A DNA stretch of 64,000 nt from Bin55 sp963664665 (lineage in GTDB: Bacteria > Pseudomonadota > Gammaproteobacteria > Pseudomonadales > Azotimanducaceae), in assembly GCA_963664665.2 (NCBI GenBank), contig CAXXMH010000006.1, forward strand, positions 1 to 64,000. Direction: 5' to 3'. Shown here in pieces: positions 46,024-53,260 of the stretch; the first letter of the stretch is position 1, and every line of letters starts with the position of its first letter. The notes under the pieces were generated by a model, which was not told where the DNA came from, made no database searches, and saw only the letters and a list, made by a program, of their open reading frames with translations. Both the position numbers and the translations under genes were made by a program.

Positions 46024-46269
46024 ATGTTCTAAGCGTAGTCGATTTCACATATAGGGTAGGAAGCTCGTGAATACCTTGGAGCACATCATTGTGCTCTAAA
46101 AACGTCGAGCGGGATTCTCGAACCGTCGAACTGTTTATACGTCGGAAGCGATACGCGAGAGTATCTGTTCAATCCTTAGTCCCGCCTCTGTTGGGTGCTA
46201 TGGGACGCAATTGTCGCGCGTAAGTTACGGAATATGCCAACGAAATTGAAGATCGCGAAAAACTAGCGA

Positions 46270-47811
46270 GTGAACGCAGGCAATCAATGCATGAATTTCA
46301 TCGTGCTTCTGATGTCGCTGATCTGTGTCATCGGTTGTGCGGTGAATCCCGTGACAGGTCATCGCGAGCTGTCGTTGCTCTCAACCGCTGACGAAATTGC
46401 GCTGGGTAACGACCAGTATGGTCCACTACAACAAATGCGTGGTGGGGTCTATCACGTCGATTCAGCCGTTGCGAAATACGTCACAGCAGTCGGTAATCGT
46501 GTCGCCCAATACAGCGATCGCGCCCTTCCATATGAGTTTGTCGTTGTGAACGACAGCACCCCAAACGCTTGGGCGCTTCCAGGTGGCAAGATTGGAATTC
46601 ATCGAGGATTACTCGTCGAACTGGAAAATGGTGCGGAGCTTGCAGCGATCCTCGGACACGAGATCGTACATGCTGCGGCTAAGCACAGCGCGAACGAAAT
46701 ACAGCGCGACTTGGTACTTGGATTGGTAGGACTTGGTGTAGAACTTGCAGTCGATGACTCGAAGCACGCTCGCGAGATCATTGGCACAACCCGTTTTGGA
46801 ATACACCTAGCAGGACATAAGTTCAGTCGCGATGATGAGCGGACAGCGGACTATCACGGCATGAAGTACATGTATCTGGCTGGCTACGACACCTCGGCCG
46901 CTGTCTTCGTGCAGGAGAAATTCGTGGCATTCGCCGAAGGCCGAGCTGGAAATTGGTTGGAAGGATTGTTTGCGACTCATCCGCCGTCACATGAACGCGT
47001 CACGAACAATCGCTCGAGTCTCCTAGAGTTTACGCCTGGCGGGGATCTGGGTGAAGCGAGTTTTCGCGTTCACATGCGGACACTATTCGAAGACGAGTCC
47101 GCGTACGACCTTGCGGATCAAGCGCTGAAATACGCGAATAGTGATCCGTCTCGTGCGTTGCAGTTAATTGACCGAGCACTAAATCAGCAACCGGCCGAGT
47201 CGATGTTTCACGGTATTCAAGGAGACATCTTTGCTACTCATGGCCGATATCGCGATGCCGTCGATTCCTATGCTGCGGCGATCGATCGAAATCCAGATTA
47301 CTTCGGTCACTTCTACGGCAGAGGTCTGTCGTTCGATGCCATGGGTTACACGAATCGTGCACGGGACGACCTTCGCCGAAGCAACCGACTGTTGAGGATC
47401 CCATTCGTGAGCTACAAACTCGGCACCTACGCATTGGCCGAAGGGGACCGGGCTGAAGCTAAACGCGAATTCGAGTTCGCAAGTCAGGGAGCCGGAGAAC
47501 TTGCGGCAGCGGCGTTGAATAGTTTCGTGAGACTCGATGTTGAGGATGCACCATGGGAGTACCTTGAGGTGGAACCGTTCCTTGACAATGGGCAGATCGT
47601 CGTCGAAGTGGAGAACGCCAGTGGGTATCCAATCTCGAACATCGTCGTTCATGTGCGCGCCGAGATCAACGGTGAAGAAGCTACTCGTCGTCTGAGTTTA
47701 GATAGCCTCGACTCCGGTTATTACGATGTGCTGGATAGTGCAATCTACCACGGGTCTGAAGATAACGTGCAGGTGCGAACGAGAATCCTAAGCGCGATGC
47801 CAGGTTGGTAG
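46270..47811 (+). CDS. M48-family metalloprotease with TPR region, lipoprotein
   Basis: The 513-residue protein (GTG start; an ATG at 46291 is equally possible) has a hydrophobic leader ending in a lipobox (VIGC). A zinc protease domain follows: HEIVHAAAKH, about 130-139, with ERTADYHG near 197 supplying the third ligand. A TPR-like region (about 280-400) and a C-terminal beta domain complete it. It resembles BepA-type periplasmic proteases that handle outer-membrane protein assembly or quality control, though the extra C-terminal domain differs. It appears monocistronic. Confidence 0.85.
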   Translation: MNAGNQCMNFIVLLMSLICVIGCAVNPVTGHRELSLLSTADEIALGNDQYGPLQQMRGGVYHVDSAVAKYVTAVGNRVAQYSDRALPYEFVVVNDSTPNAWALPGGKIGIHRGLLVELENGAELAAILGHEIVHAAAKHSANEIQRDLVLGLVGLGVELAVDDSKHAREIIGTTRFGIHLAGHKFSRDDERTADYHGMKYMYLAGYDTSAAVFVQEKFVAFAEGRAGNWLEGLFATHPPSHERVTNNRSSLLEFTPGGDLGEASFRVHMRTLFEDESAYDLADQALKYANSDPSRALQLIDRALNQQPAESMFHGIQGDIFATHGRYRDAVDSYAAAIDRNPDYFGHFYGRGLSFDAMGYTNRARDDLRRSNRLLRIPFVSYKLGTYALAEGDRAEAKREFEFASQGAGELAAAALNSFVRLDVEDAPWEYLEVEPFLDNGQIVVEVENASGYPISNIVVHVRAEINGEEATRRLSLDSLDSGYYDVLDSAIYHGSEDNVQVRTRILSAMPGW

Positions 47812-47968
47812 CGTGCAGCAGCTCCCTCGCGTCGAGGAGAGGCGAATGAGGAGGTATCCTAAACTGGCTGAGGAGCGAGTGGATTTCACCAATTCAATGA
47901 AGTTCGGTCGCGTGGTGTGTCATGCCGATTTAGCTACGAAAGACGTCTTACAGTAGTGATTTTGTAAC

Positions 47969-48358
47969 TCATGTTCGTACGCCTTCTTTGGTCTCCTCTG
48001 ATATAGCAAACTGATTTAGCCAGTCGATGAGGTCTGTCCTTTCGACTTTGTTCGCTCTGACGTGATCCGCAATACGACCGAGTGGAATCCCGCCTTCATA
48101 GAACAAACCCATCGCGTCGTGTACTCGAAGCGACCCGAGCATCCACTTGATTGTTGTGTTTGCGGTACATTCTGCGTACGGTTCAGCGAGCAAAGCTTCT
48201 CTTACAGACTCAGCAGATTCGCGGTCGTGCATCCCTGCGCAATACGCGCCAAGGAAGGCATGAATAACGCCGATTGGGTTATTTCTTGACGTCAGCGAAT
48301 CGTCGTAAGCTCTCGGATTACGTCTAAACGCCTCTTGCGATCTAAGGTCGGACATCAC
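47969..48358 (-). CDS. Hypothetical protein downstream of the AbiEii-like gene
   Basis: The 129-residue protein has no signal, membrane segment or motif that I recognise. It is predicted mostly helical (VIHAFLGAYCAGMHDRESAE, GGIPLGRIADHVRANKVERTDLIDWLNQFA). It begins 26 bp after the nucleotidyltransferase gene on the same strand and is probably in its operon. It might be the cognate partner of that enzyme, but nothing in the sequence shows it. Confidence 0.5.
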   Translation of the reverse strand: MMSDLRSQEAFRRNPRAYDDSLTSRNNPIGVIHAFLGAYCAGMHDRESAESVREALLAEPYAECTANTTIKWMLGSLRVHDAMGLFYEGGIPLGRIADHVRANKVERTDLIDWLNQFAISEETKEGVRT

Positions 48359-48384
48359 GATCTACCGTACATCTCGATTCAGTT

Positions 48385-49053
48385 TTAGCGGAAGCCGAAT
48401 ACATCAGCGACTTTATCGATCATCTCACTCACGTCAGGTAACTGATCGACACCTACGAGCGGCTTGGTAGTGTCCTGATACCAACTTGCAGGACGCGACT
48501 TCATCGTGGCTGAAGCTCGGTCGAGCGATCTTTGAGGGATGGGTCCGACGGCTTCCAATAGCGCTTCTCGGTCTTTTGAAATTGCGGTGTACAGATCAAA
48601 TATATCTCGAATCTCACAAGCGCCTGCGCCAACTAACCTCGCGGCCACCTTCTTGTGCAGAATGGTTGCGGTGCTCTCCGTTTTGATGCGGGTAGACGGT
48701 ACGAAGAATCCGCTTGCTTCGTTAAGAAACACACTAGACGGCATCAAGGTCAACTCGGTTCCATTAACTTCACAATATACGGTGTTTTGGTCGACCCATG
48801 AGTGCTCACTGTCGACCTCCCCAATGCTATATAGATCTTGTTCTAGTTGTGATGCGGATGTTCCAATAACTGAATTGAATAGTTGCTGGTCGCTGAAAAG
48901 ATCTATATCCGTTGAGGTACGGTGGTTCCAACGCGCTTGTAAGATCGTTCCGCCTCCTAATGACAACCAATCGTCTCGAAAATGTTTGCGCAACGCAGGT
49001 AAGACAGTGCGTAGGCAATCGGTAACCCAAGTGGGAACGTTCGGTTCATCCAT
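48385..49053 (-). CDS. AbiEii-like nucleotidyltransferase (toxin family)
   Basis: The 222-residue protein has the DNA polymerase beta-type motif LSLGGGTILQARWNHRTSTDIDLFSD near residues 31-56: GG(T), HR.S.DIDLF. Later it has KKVAARLVGAGACEIRDIFDLY, both typical of AbiEii/type IV toxins. Those enzymes modify tRNA 3' ends or other targets and block growth during phage infection. A small ORF lies 54 bp upstream and a 129-residue gene 26 bp downstream; no typical AbiEi antitoxin is visible. Confidence 0.75.
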   Translation of the reverse strand: MDEPNVPTWVTDCLRTVLPALRKHFRDDWLSLGGGTILQARWNHRTSTDIDLFSDQQLFNSVIGTSASQLEQDLYSIGEVDSEHSWVDQNTVYCEVNGTELTLMPSSVFLNEASGFFVPSTRIKTESTATILHKKVAARLVGAGACEIRDIFDLYTAISKDREALLEAVGPIPQRSLDRASATMKSRPASWYQDTTKPLVGVDQLPDVSEMIDKVADVFGFR

Positions 49054-49106
49054 TGACTTTTTGCTGCGCTAACCGAATTTGGCAAGGGATTGTTTCGAGT
49101 TGTTGT

Positions 49107-49283
49107 TCAAAGGTAGAACCTCGCTCGGTACTTAGTGAGAAAGGTCAATTTTGAATTTAGCGAGTCACTTTCTCCTTCGTGATTACCTCCGACAGGAAGA
49201 CTCCCGAACCGTTTTGCCGCGGTGACAGTCGTGAAGATTTCGCGTCGCTTGAACGTTTGCGCGAGATCTTTAGTCGTCGACAT
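49107..49283 (-). CDS. Possible small ORF upstream of the AbiEii-like gene
   Basis: A 58-codon frame from an ATG at 49283 reads MSTTKDLAQTFKRREIFTTV, then TAAKRFGSLPVGG. A GGAGG lies upstream, but about 13 bases from the ATG. It sits where an AbiEi antitoxin gene would be expected and could be a truncated winged-helix start. The length and spacing make this a weak call. Confidence 0.35.
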   Translation of the reverse strand: MSTTKDLAQTFKRREIFTTVTAAKRFGSLPVGGNHEGESDSLNSKLTFLTKYRARFYL

Positions 49284-49344
49284 ATTTGAATTGAAACCTC
49301 CGTATGTGTCTTATGCATCCGACATCGTTCACGATGGTCATAGG

Positions 49345-49740
49345 TTAATCTAAGAGTACTACATTCGAAACTCTTGCAAATCGCTTGTCGAATGTCGCTA
49401 CGTTTCTTGCGCCGAGCATGATCGCAGCGGATCGGATCATCAAATCCGAGAAGTCTACTTTCGACGATTGGTAGTCGAGTAACACTTCTTGAACTCTTTC
49501 AATATCCTCTACCACAATTTCACTTGAATCCATCAATGCATGTATCGCACGCGAAATTCGAGACTTTTCGAATCCATAGGTTCTTTCCAGCACCCAAACT
49601 AATTCGATCAATACTTCGCGACAGATCAGACCTGGATTTCTCGGTGTTAATCTTTCGAGAAACTGACTAGCAGACTTAGATTGCGATTCATCGTCGCGAA
49701 CCAGCACACGAACCAGCACATTCGTGTCAAGTGCGATCAA
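49345..49740 (-). CDS. vapC: VapC-type PIN-domain toxin
   Basis: The 131-residue protein has the PIN acidic residues in order: Asp5 in ALDTNVLVR, Glu near 46 in EVLIELVWVLE, Asp near 95 in KVDFSDLMI, and the closing Asp in ATFDKRF. VapC toxins are Mg2+-dependent RNases that cut tRNA or rRNA. Its start overlaps the vapB stop by 4 bases. Length is normal and the frame intact. Confidence 0.87.
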   Translation of the reverse strand: MIALDTNVLVRVLVRDDESQSKSASQFLERLTPRNPGLICREVLIELVWVLERTYGFEKSRISRAIHALMDSSEIVVEDIERVQEVLLDYQSSKVDFSDLMIRSAAIMLGARNVATFDKRFARVSNVVLLD

Positions 49741-49985
49741 TCTTCGGTCGCCCCAGCTATGATCCCTAATTCCATCTCTTCGATCGTTTTAGGTTCACCA
49801 TCGTAATTCAGAAAACCGACTAATCTGCGTACAGATTTCAACGGAATGAGTCGTACGCAATCCTCTTCCAACTCATATCTGATGCGATCACCTTCGTTTA
49901 AATTGAGTTTCTTCCTCACAGACTTAGGGATTGTTGTCTGTCCTCGTGCTGTCAAGGTTGATTCGATCATTCGGAATTTAGCCAA
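49737..49985 (-). CDS. vapB: VapB-type antitoxin (AbrB/SpoVT fold)
   Basis: The 82-residue protein has the swapped-hairpin DNA-binding motif STLTARGQTTIPKSVRKKLNL (about residues 9-29) followed by GDRIRYELEEDCVRLIP. The C-terminal tail should bind VapC. It is the first gene of the operon. A palindrome at 50037-50048 lies about 50 bp upstream of its start. Confidence 0.85.
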   Translation of the reverse strand: MAKFRMIESTLTARGQTTIPKSVRKKLNLNEGDRIRYELEEDCVRLIPLKSVRRLVGFLNYDGEPKTIEEMELGIIAGATED

Positions 49986-50036
49986 GATCTAATATTCCCA
50001 CGATACGTGACGTACGAAATTGTATGTATTTTTTGA

Positions 50037-50048
50037 ATTGCATGCAAT
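50037..50048. promoter_or_regulatory. Palindrome ATTGCATGCAAT upstream of vapB
   Basis: A perfect 12 bp palindrome lies in AT-rich DNA about 50 bp before the vapB start, where VapBC complexes normally autoregulate. The surrounding 49986-50282 spacer holds no other feature I recognise. Confidence 0.4.
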
Positions 50049-50282
50049 ATTACATTTGCATTATAAGACTTAATATACGGAGTATTCGGTATGTTGGTAA
50101 GGTCAGCGTAATGAATTCAAGAGGGCATGTTCGTGGTCGATGACGCCGAACGATTTAGAGGTTAATTCCGCAAACGGGTTGCGTGAGGAGATAGATCCAG
50201 TATTTCTTCAGAATCTGGTTTCTGATCCAAAACTTAGATAGATTGAACCGGAGAGAATTCGTGCTATCGATACAGATCGTCA

Positions 50283-50741
50283 CTATGGTGACTTGCTTTT
50301 CGCTCCGAGTTTCGCAACGATGAAATCATTATGTGTTAGATAAAGCAATTCTGCGACTTTGCGGATCACGCTCTCCTCATAGTGAAAAGCACTTCCATCA
50401 AACGCGTTTAAGCGCCAGAGACTTTCTAGCAAGCGTTTCCGTTCTTCGGTATTGAGTTGCTGATTAAGCGCACGTGTGAACCGGAAGATGCTAGAGATCT
50501 CCTGATGTTCGAGTCTTGCTTCGGCAATGACGGCTTCGACTTGACTATCGGAAATGTCGTAAAGATTGATCAGAGCGTCTCTGATCAACGTGAGTTCGCG
50601 TTCTTCGATCTCGTGGTCTGCCCAGGCGACTTCGAGTAACAGCATGGCTGCGGCAAGCGCGACTTGCTGATCTTCCGTATCGTCCTCAATTGTGGCGTCT
50701 TTGACACGACGCGCAAAAGCAACCTTGAATCGGTCTAGCAT
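50283..50741 (-). CDS. TerB-like protein
   Basis: The 152-residue all-helical protein has the TerB-type pattern of paired acidic helices: VALAAAMLLLEVAWADHEIEERE near residues 27-50 and LNAFDGSAFHYEESVIRKVAELL near 112-135. TerB-like domains bind divalent metal and occur in tellurite-resistance and other stress proteins. No other ter genes are present, so its role here is unclear. It lies 31 bp downstream of dusA and may be co-transcribed with it. Confidence 0.78.
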   Translation of the reverse strand: MLDRFKVAFARRVKDATIEDDTEDQQVALAAAMLLLEVAWADHEIEERELTLIRDALINLYDISDSQVEAVIAEARLEHQEISSIFRFTRALNQQLNTEERKRLLESLWRLNAFDGSAFHYEESVIRKVAELLYLTHNDFIVAKLGAKSKSP

Positions 50742-50772
50742 GAGCGTTTTTGATAAAAGCCAAGCATCTGGT

Positions 50773-51828
50773 TTAGTTGGCGAGGCTCACGTGCGCGTCC
50801 GAACGTGCTTCCGATTGGCACTGAGCGTGTTCGGAGAGTTGCGCTAACGCACGGTCGAGTACTTCGATTGTCGCGTCTCGGTGATTCGCGTTCGTTGAAA
50901 GATGTTGACGGTAGCGTTTCGCGCCTTGAATCCCGTGGAATAGACTCAACATGTGCCGCGTCATTGCACGCAACGGCACGCCTAAGGCGAGTTGCGCCAA
51001 AGCATATTCGCGGTACGAGCTCGCGACATCCCAGGATGAGAACGTGTTCGCTTCGTCATAGATTGAAGCATGCATAGCCGCGAGAATGTCCGGTCGTTGG
51101 AGGGCGACGCGTCCAACCATCACACGGTCGATCCATGTCGTAACTTGATCGATGTGTGTGACATCCGTGATTCCGCCGTTGAGCGTCAAGCTGATGACCG
51201 GTATGTCGTTTTGAAGGCGATTGACCATAGACCAATCGAGAGGGGGAACATTGAGATTGAATTGCGTGGACACGCCGCTCAGATCGGCGATTCGCGCGTG
51301 AACGATGACACCGTCTGCGCCGCGATCTCGAAGTCCAATCACGAAATCGCGCAGCCGTTTGTAACCGTTGACTCGGTCAGTTCCAAGTCGGCACTTCACC
51401 GTGACTGGCAACTCAGTCGCTTGCTTCATGGCGTCGACGATCGCGAAAACTTCGCTGGGTCGTTCCATGAGGCACGCGCCGAATCCACCACTTTTTACCC
51501 GTTTTGAAGGGCACCCCACGTTCAAATTAACCGCGTCGTAGCCAAATTCGGTCACAACTTGTGTTGCGTCCGCCACCATGGAAGCGTCGGCGCCGCCAAG
51601 TTGCGCAACCACCGGGTGTTCTTCGGGCGAGAACTGGAGAATTCGATCGGCCTCGCCATACACGATCGCTTGCGCGACGATCATTTCGGTATAAAGCGTC
51701 GTCTTCGGTGCAATTAACCGTAATAAGCGACGGCAGTGACGGTCCGTGTGGTCGACCATCGGCGCAACACTCAGTGCGTTGAGGTGTGCAAAAGCTTCAT
51801 AATGTGTCAAATATGGAGAAAACTTCAT
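50773..51828 (-). CDS. dusA: tRNA-dihydrouridine(20/20a) synthase DusA
   Basis: The 351-residue flavoprotein has LSVAPMVDHTDRHCR near the N-terminus, the catalytic cysteine in NLNVGCPSKRV near residue 107, VKCRLGTD near 147, and the SLNGG-like SLTLNGGI and VMVGR phosphate-binding segments near 220 and 245. DusA reduces uridines 20/20a in the tRNA D-loop using FMN and NADPH. Length matches the family with a short C-terminal extension. It is followed by a TerB-like gene. Confidence 0.92.
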   Translation of the reverse strand: MKFSPYLTHYEAFAHLNALSVAPMVDHTDRHCRRLLRLIAPKTTLYTEMIVAQAIVYGEADRILQFSPEEHPVVAQLGGADASMVADATQVVTEFGYDAVNLNVGCPSKRVKSGGFGACLMERPSEVFAIVDAMKQATELPVTVKCRLGTDRVNGYKRLRDFVIGLRDRGADGVIVHARIADLSGVSTQFNLNVPPLDWSMVNRLQNDIPVISLTLNGGITDVTHIDQVTTWIDRVMVGRVALQRPDILAAMHASIYDEANTFSSWDVASSYREYALAQLALGVPLRAMTRHMLSLFHGIQGAKRYRQHLSTNANHRDATIEVLDRALAQLSEHAQCQSEARSDAHVSLAN

Positions 51829-51902
51829 TATTTCTGCGGAATGTTAGATTTTCTCACTGATTTTCTGTAAAATCTGCCCATTCAAACGCTCGGAATGCTA
51901 TC

Positions 51903-52799
51903 TTGCCCACGGATCGGGTTACTCAACAGACGGTTGCAGACGATATCTACATCGTCGGTAAAGGCGTTCACTCAGGAAAGTCGTGCGCAATGGCGATACG
52001 ACCGGCAGGACCGAATACGGGTATTCGCTTTCTTCGTACCGATACCAATCGTTCCGTAAAGGCTCACACGTCAAACGTCGTCGACACGCAACTATCGACT
52101 TCATTGAGCGGAAATCATAGTGAAGTCGACGTATCCACTGTTGAGCACTTGATGTATGGCTTGTGGGTCGCACGAATCGATAACGCGCTGATTTCACTAA
52201 ACGGTGGTGAAGTTCCGGTTCAGGACGGCAGTGCACGCTCCTACGTTGAGGCGATTAGAAAGGTAGGGACCGTTTCCAGCCATGTGCCTCGCAAATGGCT
52301 GCGCATCACGCAGGCGACAAAGGTCACGTCGGAAGACGCCTATACGCTTCTGAAACCGTACGATGGATTCAAGATTTCCTATACGTTCGAACACGACAGT
52401 CCAGTCTTCGAGTCGTTCCCAAAATATCTTGCACTCGATAGTGAGTTAGGCGCGGATTTTGAAGCTGAATTAACCGCTGCCCGCACGTTCGGCGAATTCA
52501 AAGATCTTGCCATGGCGAATCGCATCGGCAAGTGTCTAGGTTCTGACTTGACCAACTCGATTGGTCTGGATGAAGCCGGCGTGATGAACGAAGAAGGATT
52601 GCGTTTCGAGGATGAATTCGTTCGACACAAGATGCTTGACGCAATTGGTGATCTTTACCTTTTAGGAATGCCGATCATCGGCGAGTTCATTGGATATCGA
52701 TCAGGCCATCACCTCAATTCGTTGCTAACACGAACACTGCTCGACCATCCGCACCATTTTGAAATCGTCAGCAACGACGTTCGGACTGCAGCAATCTAG
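51903..52799 (+). CDS. lpxC: UDP-3-O-acyl-N-acetylglucosamine deacetylase LpxC homologue
   Basis: The 298-residue protein has all LpxC landmarks: GKGVHSGK near residue 20, VEHLMYGL (zinc His), ARTFGEFKD, VRHKMLDAIGDLYLLG (zinc His and Asp) and SGHHLN (catalytic His). LpxC carries out the committed step of lipid A synthesis. It starts with a TTG at 51903 and stands alone rather than next to ftsZ, where gammaproteobacterial lpxC usually lies. It may therefore be a relocated or second copy. Confidence 0.88.
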   Translation: MPTDRVTQQTVADDIYIVGKGVHSGKSCAMAIRPAGPNTGIRFLRTDTNRSVKAHTSNVVDTQLSTSLSGNHSEVDVSTVEHLMYGLWVARIDNALISLNGGEVPVQDGSARSYVEAIRKVGTVSSHVPRKWLRITQATKVTSEDAYTLLKPYDGFKISYTFEHDSPVFESFPKYLALDSELGADFEAELTAARTFGEFKDLAMANRIGKCLGSDLTNSIGLDEAGVMNEEGLRFEDEFVRHKMLDAIGDLYLLGMPIIGEFIGYRSGHHLNSLLTRTLLDHPHHFEIVSNDVRTAAI

Positions 52800-53260
52800 T
52801 ACGTTCGCTTCAGGCTAGTTCTCCAAACGTTCTAGCTCGTACGTTACCTAACGTACCAGCAAGCGACTCCTCGGAGTGCTTTTGTTAACGCGCGTATGAA
52901 CGTACAGAGGCTACTTTCGAATCAGATACTAATACGGTCAGTCTTCCTATCAGGTCACGACAATAGCCCGTTACAGTCGTGTCGCGCGCAGTGTATTGAT
53001 TACGCATCTCGCGGCACCCGTCAATCGCCGATCTTTAGTCTGAGGACCGGATTCCATCACGTAGACATTAGCTTGGGTTAGTTAGAAAGATTCAATCCAC
53101 TGCATATGCCATGAGTCAACGTGTCTGGTGGTACGTTGACCCAGATCGACTGCCGATAATCCGCGGACTACCCCTTGAACATTCGCTCGATTACCTTCCT
53201 GGTAACAGAGCGACTTCGAATCGCTGTAGCGGCTGTTTGCCGCGGTGATAGAGAACAGAC
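52800..53260. other. Intergenic with a terminator at its left end
   Basis: Apart from the hairpin at 52861-52884 I see nothing convincing. A 61-codon ORF at 52896-53081 has no coding character. The right end should contain the promoter of the fusion gene. Confidence 0.4.
52861..52884 (+). terminator. Rho-independent terminator after lpxC
   Basis: AAGC(g)ACTCC pairs with GGAGTGCTT across a 2-base loop and is followed by TTTTGTT, 60 bp past the lpxC stop. Confidence 0.65.

Noticed and set aside
52896..53081. 61-codon ORF after lpxC
   Set aside because: It has no coding character or similarity, and it begins just after a terminator.
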